Shown: one piece after another, positions 1 through 12,347 of the stretch | Layout: each line of letters opens with the position of its first letter | Numbering within the stretch: the first letter of the stretch is position 1 | Assembly: GCA_032718475.1 (NCBI GenBank) | Contig: JAUCBJ010008363.1 | Location: forward strand, 124,001-188,000 | Length of the DNA stretch: 64,000 nucleotides | Origin: Nemertoderma westbladi | Taxonomy: Eukaryota; Xenacoelomorpha; Nemertodermatida; Nemertodermatidae | Reading direction: 5' to 3' | The notes under the pieces: model-generated | Told to the model about the DNA's origin: nothing | Databases searched by the model: none | The model's input: the letters and a program-made list of their open reading frames with translations, nothing else | Translations under genes and position numbers: made by a program

Positions 1-3000
1 CAACAATATTAACAGGGAGATAGGCTACTTTTCTCTACACTCTGAGAGCCTCAAAAAGGGTGTGTTCCAACGCAATCAAATTTCATCCATCTCCTGGGGA
101 AAGACGAAGCAAATAACAGCTGATTACTTCTATAAATGAAAGTGTTACCTGTTCTTATGACTTTCGTTTAAGATTGTCTATCTCATGGAGTGGGTTAGAA
201 GTCATGAATATGAAAATCGATGTCGTTTTTTGAAAAAAATCAGAGGATATTTTGATAAATTATTGCTGAAAAACCCCAAGGATTTTGACATGGCTTTAAT
301 ACTTCATTATGTTCATGAAATAGCTGAGATACTTGAGGTGAATTGTTGCATTATATATTAACTTCAGCTCCAGCCGCTTTGGCAATACGATGAAACTATA
401 ATAAATATTCTAGAACACAACAATATTAACAGGGAGATAGGCTACTTATCTCTTCACTCTGAGAGCCTCAAAAAGGGGGTGTTCTGACACAATCAAAATT
501 CATCCATCTCCAGGGGAAAGACGAAGCAAAGAACAGCTGATTACTTCTATAAATGTAAGTGTTACCTGTTCTTATGACTTTTGTTTAAGATTCTCTATCT
601 CGTGGAGTGGGTTAGAAGTTATAAATATGAAAATCGATGTCGTTTTTTGTAAAAAATCTGAGAATATTTTGATAAATTATTGCTGAAAGCCCAAGGATTT
701 TGACATGGCTTTAATACTTCATTATGTTCATGAAATAGCGAGATACTTGAGGTGAATTGTTGCATTATATATTAACTTCAGCTCCAGTCTCTTTGGCAAT
801 ACGATGAAACTATAATAAATATTCTAGAACACAACAATATTAACAGGGAGATAGGCTACTTATCTCTTCACTGTGTTACCAGTGTTACCTGTTCTTTTGA
901 CTTTCATTTAAAATTCTCTATCTCATGGAGTGGGTTAGAAGTTATAAATATGAAAATCGATGTGGTTTTTGAAAAAATTCAGAGGATATATGGATAAATT
1001 ATTGCTGAAAAACCCCAAGGATTTTGACAAGGATTTTATACTCATTATATTCATGAACTAGCTGAGATATTTGAGGTGAATTATTGTATTACATAATAAC
1101 TTTAACTCCAGCCACATTAGCAATACGATGAAACTATAATAAATATTCTACAACAGAACAATATTAACAGAAAAATAGGCTACTTATCTCTCCTCTCTGA
1201 GAGCCTCAGAAAGGGGGTGATCCGACGCAATCAAAATTCATCCATCTCCAGGGGAAAGGCGAAGCAAAGAATAGCTGATTACTTCTATAAATGTAAGTGT
1301 TACCTGTTCTTTTGACTTTCGTTTAAGATTGTCTATCTCTTGGAGTGGGTTAGAAGACATGAATATGAAAATCAATATCGTTTTTTGTAAAAAATCAGAG
1401 GAGATTTTAATAAATTATTGCTGAAAAACACCAAGGATTTTGACAAGGATTTAATACTCAATATATTCATGAAATAGCTGAGAAATTTGAGGTTAATTAT
1501 TGCATTACATATTAAATTCGGCTCCAGTCGCTTTGGCAATACGATGAAACTATAATAAATATTCTAGAACACAACAATATTAACAGGGAGATAGGCTACT
1601 TATATCTTCACTCTGAGAGCCTCAAAAAGGGGGTGTTCCGACGCAATCAAAATTCATCCATCTCCAGGGGAAAGACGAAGCAAACAACAGCTGATTACTT
1701 CTATAAATGTAAGTGTTACCTGCTCTTTTGACTTTCATTTAAGATTGTCTATCTCTTGGAGTGGATTAGAAGTCATGAATATGAAAATCGATGTCGTTTT
1801 TTTTTAAAAATCAGAGGAGATTTTAATAAATTATTGCTGAAAAACACCAAGGATTTTATATTCATTATATTCATGAACTATTTGAGATATTTAATACGAT
1901 GAAACTATAATAAATATTCTAGAACACAACAATATTAACAGGGAGATAGGCTACTTATATCTTCACTCTGAGAGCCACAGATATGGGGTGTTCCGACGCA
2001 ATCAAAATTAATCCATCTCCTGGAGAAAGACGAAGCAAATAACAGCTAATTACTTCTATAAATGTAAGTGTTACCTGTTCTTATGACTTTCGTTTAAGAT
2101 TCTCTATCTCGTGGAGTGGGTTAGAAGTTATAAATATGAAAATCGATGTCGTTTTTTGTAAAAAATCAGAGGAGATTTTAATAAATTAATGCTGAAAAAC
2201 ACCAAGGATTTTGACATGGCTTTAATACTCATTATATTCATGAAATAGCTAAGAAATTTTAGGTGAATTATTGTATCACATATTAAGTTCGGCTCCAGCC
2301 GCTTTGGCAATACGATGAAACTATAATACATATTCTAGAACACAACAATATTAACAGGGAAATAGGCTACTTATCTCTCCACTCTGAGAGCCTCAGAAAG
2401 GGGGTGTTCCGATGCAATCAAAATTCATCCATCACCAGGGGAAAGGCGAAGAAAAGAATAGCTGATTACTTCTATAAATGTAAGTGTTACCTGTTCTTTT
2501 GACTTTCGTTTAAGATTGACTATCTCTTGGATTAGGTTAGAAGACAAGAATATGAAAATCAATGTCGTTTTTTGTAAAAAATCAGAGAAGATTTTAATAA
2601 ATTATTGCTGAAAAACACCAAGGATTTTGACAAGGATTTAATACTCATTATATTCATAAAATAGCTGAGAAATTTGAGGTGAATTATTGCATTACATAGT
2701 AATTTCGGCTCCAGCCGCTTTGGCAATACGATGAAACTATAATAAATATTCTAGAACACAACAATATTAACAGGGAGATAGGCTACTTTTCTCTACACTC
2801 TGAGAGCCTCAAAAAGGGGGTGTTCCGACGCAATCAAATTTCATCCATCTCCTGGGGAAAGACGAAGCAAATAACAGCTGATTACTTCTATAAATGAAAG
2901 TGTTACCTGTTCTTATGACTTTCGTTTAAGATTCTCTATCTCGTGGAGTGGGTTAGAAGTTATAAATATGAAAATCGATGTGGTTTTTGAAAAAAATCAG

Positions 3001-6000
3001 AGGATATTTTGATATTTTATTGCTGAAAAACCCCAAGGATTTTGACATGGATTTAATACTTCATTATGTTCATGAAATAGCTGAGATACTTGAGGTGAAT
3101 TGTTGCATTATATATTAATTTCAGCTCCAGTCTCTTTGGCAATACGATGAAACTATAATAAAAATTCCAGAACACAATAATATTAACAGGGAGATAGGCT
3201 ACTTATCTCTTCACTGTGTTACCAGTGTTACCTGTTCTTTTGACTTTCATTTAAGATTCTCTATCTCATGGAGTGGGTTAGAAGTTATAAATATGAAAAT
3301 CGATGTGGTTTTTGAAAAAAATTAGAGGATATTTTAATAAATTATTGCTGAAAATCACCAAGGATTTTGATAAGGATTTTATACTCATTATATTCATGAA
3401 CTATTTGAGATATTTAATACGATGAAACTATAATAAATATTCTAGAACACAACAATATTAACAGGAAGATAGGCTACTTATCTCTCCACTCTGAGAGCCT
3501 CAAAAAGGGGTGTTCTGACACAATCAAAATTGGGGAAAGACGAAGCAAAGAACAGCTGATTACTTCTATAAATTTAAGTGTTACCTGCTCTTTTGACTTT
3601 CATTTAAGATTGTCTATCTCTTGGAGTGGGTTAGAAGTCATGAATATGAAAATCGATGTCGTTTTTTTTAAAAAATCAGAGGATATTTTAATAAATTAAT
3701 GCTGAAAAACACCAAGGATTTTGACATGGCTTTAATACTCATTATATTCATGAAATAGCTGAGAAATTTGAGGTGAATTATTGTATCACATATTAACTTC
3801 GGCTCCAGCCGCTTTGGCAATACGATGAAACTATAATAAATATTCTAGAACACAACAATATTAACAGGGAGATAGGCTACTTATATCTTCACTCTGAGAG
3901 CCTCAAAAAGGGGGTGATCCGACGCAATCAAAATTCATCCATCTCCAGGGGAAAGACGAAGCAAACAACAGCTGATTACTTCTATAAATGTAAGTGTTAC
4001 CTGCTCTTTTGACTTTCATTTAAGATTGTCTATCTCTTGGAGTGGGTTAGAAGTCATGAATATGAAAATCGATGTCGTTTTTTGAAAAAAATCAGAGGAG
4101 ATTTTAATAAATTATTGCTGAAAAAACACCAAGGATTTTGACGTGGCTTTAATACTCATTATATTCATGAAATAGCTGAGAAATTTGAGGTGAATTATTG
4201 TATCACATATTAAGTTCGGCTCCAGCCGCTTTGGCAATACGATGAAACTTTAATACATATTCTAGAACACAACAATATTAACAGGGAGATAGGCTACTTA
4301 TATCTTCACTCTGAGAGCCTCAAAAAGGGGGTGTTCCGACGCAATCAAAATTCATCCATCTCCAGGGGAAAGACGAAGCAAAGAACAGCTGATTACTTCT
4401 ATAAATGTAAGTGTTACCTGCTCTTTTGACTTTCATTTAAGATTGTCTATCTCTTGGAGTGGATTATAAGTCATGAATATGAAAATCGATGTCGTTTTTT
4501 TTTAAAAATCAGAGGAGATTTTAATAAATTATTGCTGAAAAACACCAAGGATTTTATACTCATTATATTCATGAACTATTTGAGATATTTAATACGATGA
4601 AACTATAATAAATATTCTAGAACACAACAATATTAACAGGGAGATAGGCTACTTATATCTTCACTCTGAGAGCCACAGATAGGGGGTGTTCCGACGCAAT
4701 CAAAATTAATCCATCTCCTGGAGAAAGACAAAGCAAATAACAGCTAATTACTTCTATAAATGTAAGTGTTACCTGTTCTTATGACTTTCGTTTAAGATTC
4801 TCTATCTCGTGGAGTGGGTTAGAAGTTATAAATATGAAAATCGATGTCGTTTTTTGTAAAAAATCAGAGGAGATTTTAATAAATTAATGCTGAAAAACAC
4901 CAAGGATTTTGACATGGCTTTAATACTCATTATATTCATGAAATAGCTGAGAAATTTGAGGTGAATTATTGTATCACATATTAAGTTCGGCTCCAGCCGC
5001 TTTGGCAATACGATGAAACTATAATACATATTCTAGAACACAACAATATTAACAGGGATATAGGCTACTTATATCTTTACTCTGAGAGCCTCAAATAGGG
5101 GGTGTTCCGACGCAATCAAAATTCATCCATCTCCAGGGGAAAGACGAAGCAAAGAACAGCTGATTACTTCTATAAATGTAAGTGTTACCTGCTCTTTTGA
5201 CTTTCATTTAAGATTGTCTATCTCTTGGAGAGGGTTAGAAGTCATGAATATGAAAATCGATGTCATTTTTTGAAAAAAATCAGAGGAGATTTTAAATTAT
5301 TACTTAAAAACACCAAGGATTTTGATATGGCTTTAATACTCATTATATTCATGAAATAGCTGAGAAATTTGAGGTAAATTATTGTATCACATATTAAGTT
5401 CGGCTCCAGCCGCTTTGGCAATACGATGAAACTATAATACATATTCTAGAACACAACAATATTAACAGGGAGATAGGCTACTTATATCTTCACTCTGAGA
5501 GCCTCAAAAAGTGGGTGTTCCGACGCAATCAAAATTCATCCATCTCCAGGGGAAAGACGAAGCAAAGAACAGCTGATTACTTCTATAAATGTAAGTGTTA
5601 CCTGTTCTTTTGACTTTCGTTTAAGATTGACTATCTCTTGGAGTGGGTTAGAAGACAAGAATATGAAAATCAATGTCGTTTTTTGTAAAAAATCAGAGAA
5701 GATTTTAATAAATTATTGCTGAAAAACACCAAGGATTTTGACAAGGATATAATACTCATTATATTTTTCATAAAATAGCTGAGAAATTTGAGGTGAATTA
5801 TTGCATTACATATTAATTTCGGCTCCAGCCGCTTTGGCAATACGATGAAACTATAATAAATATTATAGAACACAACAATATTAACAGGGAGATAGGCTAC
5901 TTTTCTCTACACTCTGAGAGCCTCAAAAAGGGGGTGTTCCGACGCAATCAAATTTCATCCATCTCCTGGGGAAAGACGAAGCAAATAACAGCTGATTACT

Positions 6001-8458
6001 TCTATAAATGAAAGTGTTACCTGTTCTTATGACTTTCGTTTAAGATTCTCTATCTCGTGGAGTGGGTTAGAAGTTATAAATATGAAAATCGATGTCGTTT
6101 TTTGTAAAAAATCAGAGAAGATTTTAATAAATTATTGCTGAAAAACACCAAGGATTTTGACAAGGATATAATACTCATTATATTTTTCATAAAATAGCTG
6201 AGAAATTTGAGGTGAATTATTGCATTACATAATAACTTTAACTCCAGCCACATTAGCAATATGATGAAACTATAATAAATATTCTACAACAGAACAATAT
6301 TAACAGGGAAATAGGCTACTTATCTCTCCACTCTGAGAGCCTCAGAAAGGGGGTGTTCCGATGCAATAAAAATTCATCCATCACCAAGGGAAAGGCGAAG
6401 CAAAGAATAGCTGATTAGTTCTATAAATGTAAGTGTTACCTGTTCTTTTGACTTTCGTTTTAAGATTGTATATCTCTTGGAGTGGGTTAGAAGTTATAAA
6501 TATGAAAATCGATGTGGTTTTTGAAAAAAATCAGAGGATATTTTGATAAATTGTTGCTGAAAAACCCTAAGGATTTTGACATGGATTTAATACTTCATTA
6601 TGTTCATGAAATAGCTGAGTTACTTGAGGTGAATTGTTGCATTATATATTAATTTCAGCTCCAGTCTCTTTTGCAATACGATGAAACTATAATAAATATT
6701 CTAGAACACAATAATATTAACAGGGAGATAGGAACTTATCTCTTCACTGTGTTACCAGTGTTACCTGTTCTTTTGACTTTCATTTAAGATTCTCTATATC
6801 ATGGAGTGGGTTAGAAGTTATAAATATGAAAATCGATGTGGTTTTTGAAAAAAGTCAGATGATATTTTGATAAATTATTGCTGAAAAACCCCTAGGATTT
6901 TGACATGGCTTTAATACTCATTATATTCATGAAATAGCTGAAAAATTTGAGGTGAATTATTGTATCACATATTAACTTCGGCTCCAGCTGCTTTGGCAAC
7001 ACGATGAAACTATAATTAATATTCTAGAACACAACAATATTAACAGGGAGATATGCTACTTATCTCTTCACTCTGAGAGCCTCAAAAAGGGGGTGTTCTG
7101 ACACAATCAAAATGCATCCATCTCCAGGGGAAAGACGAAGCAAAGAACAGCTGATTACTTCTATAAATGTAAGTGTTACCTGCTCTTTTGACTTCCATTT
7201 AAGATTGTCTATCTCTTGGAGTGGGTTAGAAGTCATGAATATGAAAATCGATGTCGTTTTTTGTAAAAAATCTGAGAATATTTTGATAAATTATTGCTGA
7301 AAGCCCAAGGATTTTGACATGGCTTTAATACTTCATTATGTTCATGAAAAAACTTAGATATTTGAGGTGAATTATTGCATCACATAATAACTTTAACTCC
7401 AGCCACATTAGCAATACGATGAAACTATAATAAATATTCTACAACAGAACAATATTAACAGGGAGATAGGCTACTTTACTTATCTCTCCACTCTGAGAGC
7501 CTCAGAATGGGGGTGTTCCGACGCAATCAAAATTCATCCATCTCCTGGGGAAAGACGAAGCAAATAACAGCTGATTACTTCTAGAAATGTAAGTGTTACC
7601 TGTTTTTTGACTTTTGTTTAAGATTCTTTATCTTGTGGACTAGGATAGAAGTCATGAATATGAAAATCGATGACGTTTTTGGTAAAAAATCAGAGGAGAT
7701 TTTAATAAATTATTGCTGAAAAAAAACAAGGATTTTGAAAAGGATTTAATACTCATTATATTCATAAAATAGCTGAGAAATTTGAGGTGAATTATTGCAT
7801 TACATATTAATTTCGGCTCCAGCCGCTTTGGCAATACGATGAAACTATAATAAATATTCTAGAACACAACAATATTAACAGGGAGATTGGCTACTTTTCT
7901 CTCCACTCTGAGAGCCTCAAAAAGGGGGTGTTCCGACGCAATCAAATTTCATCCATCTCCTGCGCTGGGGAAAGACGAAGCAAATAACAGCTGATTACTT
8001 CTATAAATGAACGTGTTACCTGTTCTTATGACTTTCGTTTAAGATTCTCTATATCGTGGAGTGGGTTAGAAGTTATAAATATGAAAATCGATGTGGTTTT
8101 TTAGAAAAATCAGAGGATATTTTGATTAATTATTGCTGAGAAACCCCAAGGATTTTGAAATGGCTTTAATACTCATTATATTCATGAAATAGCTGAGAAA
8201 TTTGAGGTGAATTATTGTATCACATATTAATTTCGGTTCCAGCCGCTTTGGCAATACGATGAAACTATAATAAATATTTTAGAAAACAACAATATTAACA
8301 GGGAGATAGGCTACTTTTCTTATCTCTCCACTCTGAGAGCCTCAGAAAGGGGGTGTTCCGACGCAATCAAAATTCATCCATCTCCTGGTGAAAGACGAAG
8401 CAAATAACATCTGATTACTTCTATAAATGTAAGTGTTACCTGTTCTTATGACTTTCGT
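1..8458 (-). repeat. Satellite block 1 (~417-bp monomer, minus orientation)
   Basis: About 20 head-to-tail monomers. The landmark CAACAATATTAACAGGGAGA recurs near 1, 418, 833, 1573, 1927, 2345 and 2760, giving a basic period of 415-418 bp. Two shortened classes occur. One (near 871, 3213 and 6746) lacks the stretch between the CTCTTCACTGTG and GTTACCTGTTC words. The other (near 1880, 3400 and 4580) lacks the stretch containing GGCTCCAGCCGCTTTGG. Identical open frames at 2128 and 4826 point to a 2698-bp higher-order unit. Plus orientation is defined by the 53-61 kb block; this block is its reverse complement. The block continues off the left edge. Confidence 0.95.
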
Positions 8459-8462
8459 TTAA

Positions 8463-10014
8463 CCCTATTAAACCCGGGGGGGGGTCAATATGACCCCCCC
8501 GTGGTTTTTTTATTATAATTCTGAAACAAACGCAGTTGGGAATCTGAAACTTTCTGACTTTTCCTAAAAATCTATTATCTTCCTAGTAGTGAAAACCGTT
8601 TTCAAAAATATTGCGTACTTTTCGAGTTATAGCACCATTTTTTAACCCTACTTTTGGCACTTTTTTTGAGACGTTTTTTGAAAATTACATTTCATTAAAT
8701 ATGAATTGTAACATCTCTATTTTTGATTTACACCGGTTTTTTGGTGTTAGAAATTGGATGGAATTTATATAAATTGATTTAGAAATTTCAAACTTATTTT
8801 TTTCGGTGGGCGCCAAATTTTGGTGCCAGCACCAAATTTTGAAATATGTCAATTTTGTAAATTGATTATTTGAAACTTGTTTTTTACGCAATTGGGGTTT
8901 TTTGGGGTTCTGGATTCGATGAAATATATACGAATTGCACTAAGCGTATCAAACTTGTATTTTTCGGTGCTGTGTGCAAATTTTGGTGCTAGCACGAAAT
9001 TTTGAAAATCCATTCAATAGATAAAATTGCTTGTGACAATTTATTTCTTGCGTTTTAGAGGTTTATGGCTGTTCTGAATTCAATGGAATATATAATTATC
9101 GAACTAGACATCTCAAACTTGTATTTTTCGGATGTGGGTGCAAAATGTGGTGCCAGCACCAAATTTTGAAAACCATCAAATATATCAATTGATTGTGTCA
9201 CCTTGTTTCTTGAGTTATGCGGGTTTGTGATGGTTCTTAATTCAATGGAAGCAGTAAAAATTTCATAGGAGTTCTCAAACTTGTATTTTTCGCCGTTGGG
9301 TGAAAATTGTTGTGCCAGCACCAAATTTTGGAAAATATGCAAATTGATCAGTAGATAGTTTCACCTTGTTTCTTGCGTTATACGGGTTTATGAGGGTCCT
9401 GAATCCGATGGAATCAATAAAAACAGCACTGGACATCGCAAACTTGTACTTTTTGGTGATGGGTACGAAATTTGGTGCTAGCACCAAAATTTGCCAAATT
9501 ACGCCGAAAAATACAAGTAGCAATGATCTGGCATATTTGAAATGTATTCCATTAGAATCAGCGCCCTCGAAAACCTGAAAATGTGAATTTATAGCATCGT
9601 ATAAGTGAATTAAAAATTTTGTGTTCTAACTGAAAAGTGCTGGTTACTTGTTTTTTTCATTTTTTTCCTACGCAGAGAGGACTAAACAGCCATTTATAGT
9701 AATCATATCATTTTTTAATATTTTCCAATGTATTTTGCACCCCTGAAAACCTGTATTGCAAAATAATTAGCCGAAAATGTAACTTTCAAATTTTGTGAAA
9801 ATTGTGCACTACTTGTAATTTTGGTGCTGCAATATAACCACCCCAGTACATTTTTTCGAAATTTTTTTTTTTCGGTCGGATCCAGGCAAGTGATACCTAC
9901 GTACAAACAAAAAATCAGACGTTTTCGTAAATATTTGTAGATTTTAGAGGGAGGGGTCAATATGACCCCCCCCCCGGTATTTGTACAACATTTTATAGCC
10001 CGGTACTAATAGGG
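8463..10014 (+). mobile_element. TTAA-flanked non-autonomous DNA element A
   Basis: A 1552-bp insertion flanked by TTAA at 8459-8462 and 10015-10018. The satellite reads through cleanly (TTTAAGATTC) if it is removed. Ends are CCCTATTAAACCCGGG on the left and, reversed, CCCTATTAGTACCGGG on the right, each followed by a subterminal palindrome of the form GGGGTCAATATGACCCC between G/C runs. TTAA target sites and CCCT-type ends are known for piggyBac-like elements, so that is the inferred affiliation. No transposase is encoded. The interior holds about five 160-165-bp tandem units, each centred on the near-palindrome TTTGGTGCTAGCACCAAA (about 8817, 8981, 9146, 9306 and 9471). The short open frames inside follow from this repetition. 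Confidence 0.88.
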
Positions 10015-11504
10015 TTAAGATTCACTATCTCGTGGAGTGGGTTAGAAGTTATAAATATGAAAATCGATGTCGTTTTTTGTAAAAAATCTGAGGATATTTT
10101 GATAAATTATTGCTGAAAAACCCCAAGGAATTTGACATGGCTTTAATACTTCATTATGTTCATGAAAAAACTGAGAAATTTGAGGTGAATTATTGCATTA
10201 CATATTAATTTCGGCTCCAGCCGTTATTGCAATACGTTGAAACTATAATAAATATTCTAGAACACAACAATATTAACATGGAGTTAGGCTACTTTTCTCT
10301 CCACTCTGAGAGCCTCAAAAAGGGGGTGTTCCGACGCAATCAAATTTCATCCATCTCCAGGGGAAAGGCGAAGCAAAGAATAGCTGATTACTTCTATAAA
10401 TGTAAGTGTTACCTGTTCTTTTGACTTTCGTTAAAGATGTCTATCTCTTGGAGTGGGTTAGAAGTTATGAATATGAAAATCGATGTTATTTTTTGTAAAA
10501 AATCAGAGGAGATTTTAATAAATTATTGCTGAAAAACACCAAGGATTTTGACAAGGATTTAATACTCATTATATTCATGAAATAGCTGAGAAATTTGAGG
10601 TGAATTATTGCATTACATATTAATTTCGGCTCCAGCCGTTTTTGCAATACGTTGAAACTATAATAAATATTCTAGAACACAACAATATTAACATGGAGAT
10701 AGGCTACTTTTCTCTCCACTCTGAGAGCCTCAAAAAGGGGGTGTTCCAACGCATTCAAATTTCATCCATCTCCTGGGGAAAGACGAAGCAAATAAAAGCT
10801 GATTACTTCTATAAATGAAAGTGTTACCTGTTCTTATGACTTTCGTTTAAGATTTTCTATTTCGTGGAGTGGGTTAGAAGTTATAAATAAAAATGAAAAT
10901 CGATGTGGTTTTTGAAAAAAATCAGAGGATATTTTGATAAATTATTGCTGAAAAACCCCAAGGATTTTGACATGGCTTTAATACTCATTATATTCATGAA
11001 ATAGCTGAGAAATTTGAGGTTAATTATTGTATCACATATTAACTTCGGCTCCAACCGCTTTGGCAATACGATAAAACTATAATAAATATTCTAGAACACA
11101 ACAATATTAACAGGGAGATAGGCTACTTATCTCTTCACTCTGAGAGCCTCAAAAAGGGGGTGTTCCGACGCATTCAAATTTCATCCATCTCCTGGGGAAA
11201 GACGAAGCAAAGAACAGCTGATTACTTCTATAAATGTAAGTGTTACCTGCTCCTTTGACTTTCATTTAAGATTCTTTATCTTGTGGAGTGGGTTAGAAGT
11301 CATGAATATGAAAATCGATGTCGTTTTTTGTAAAAAATCAGAGGAGATTTAAATAAATTATTGCTGAAAAACACCAAGGATTTTGACAAGGATTTAATAC
11401 TCATTATATTCATGAACTAGCTGAGATATTTGAGGTGAATTATTGCATTACATATTAACTTTGGCTCCAGCCGCTTTGGCAATACGATGAAACTATAATA
11501 AATA
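10015..11504 (-). repeat. Satellite block 2 (minus orientation)
   Basis: Between three and four monomers continue the array broken by element A. They carry the variant GGCTCCAGCCGTTATTGC (10215) and GGCTCCAGCCGTTTTTGC (10629), and ACATGGAG instead of ACAGGGAG near 10277 and 10691, so two neighbouring monomers are recent duplicates. The block is interrupted at 11505 in AATAAATATTCTAG. Confidence 0.93.
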
Positions 11505-12347
11505 TGTGGCTGGCCACGAGAAAAGGGACCTTATGTCACCGGAGGTCGATTTTGAGTTATTAGGCCTATGAGATGCAGAATTTTCCAGAGATTCTAACAA
11601 AAAAAACGGTGTGTCAATATCTATTTCCAAAAAAAAGTTATAGCGATTTATGTGAAGGTGAATCGGGTAGTTTTAATTTTATTAATAGCGGTTATAATAA
11701 GCGATTATTAAAAAAAATGGAAAATATTAATAATATCATAGCAATTCTTACTATTTAATTAGGCAGCTCAATGTTATTCGGCTTTTTATACAACTTTTAA
11801 CACTTTGAAACTATTAATATTGTTCATGAACTATTTTAAAAAATTTTTTTCAAAATTTTCAAAAAAAAACATGTAACCAAAAAAATTTATTTTTTTTTAA
11901 TTTAACATTTTTTCAAAAATATAAATTTTTTTAACAAAATTTAAAATTATTTGTATTTTGAATTCTTTATGGGATTACAAAATTTAAGAACTAACGAAGA
12001 TAAATTAAGAAAATGACAGCCATATTGCATTTAAAAAATAACTGTAAGCCTACAGTACCTACATATTACAGTAGTACAATTACAATTTATTACAGTTCTA
12101 AATTCAGACATGAAAACCCTAAGACAGTGTTACATACAACACTGCAACATCTTATATTGCTTCCTGTAATTAGTTATTTCCTAGGTATATTGAATATCAG
12201 AACAAATTTGAATTTCCCTCATCGTTTTATACATTTCTAAATTGATAATCCAATTAAATTTGTTCAAAAATAGAGGGAAACTTTAAACGCGATTATCTCA
12301 GAATCAGGTTTTGCGACATAAGGTCCCTTTTCTCGTGGCCAGCCACA
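11505..12347. mobile_element. TA-flanked MITE with 33-bp terminal inverted repeats
   Basis: An 843-bp insertion whose left end TGTGGCTGGCCACGAGAAAA is matched in inverted form at the right end. The perfect inverted repeat runs about 33 bp, to the GTC after GGGACCTTAT. With these ends the target duplication is TA (11503-11504 and 12348-12349), and removing the element restores AATAAATATTCT. The flanks can equally be read as a 4-bp ATAT duplication. TA duplication fits Tc1/mariner-type elements. The interior is very AT-rich with A and T homopolymers, and its two short open frames (11573-11758, 12013-12240) have no recognisable motif. I infer a non-autonomous element. Confidence 0.85.

Noticed and set aside
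7112-7300. Short frames on either strand of the satellite as small genes
   Set aside because: They recur only because the monomer does, overlap on both strands, and end or shift freely in variant monomers; no domain or signal is visible.
9055-9578. Open frames in TTAA element A as a transposase
   Set aside because: Under 100 codons, on both strands, and made of the 160-bp internal repeats; no DDE motif.
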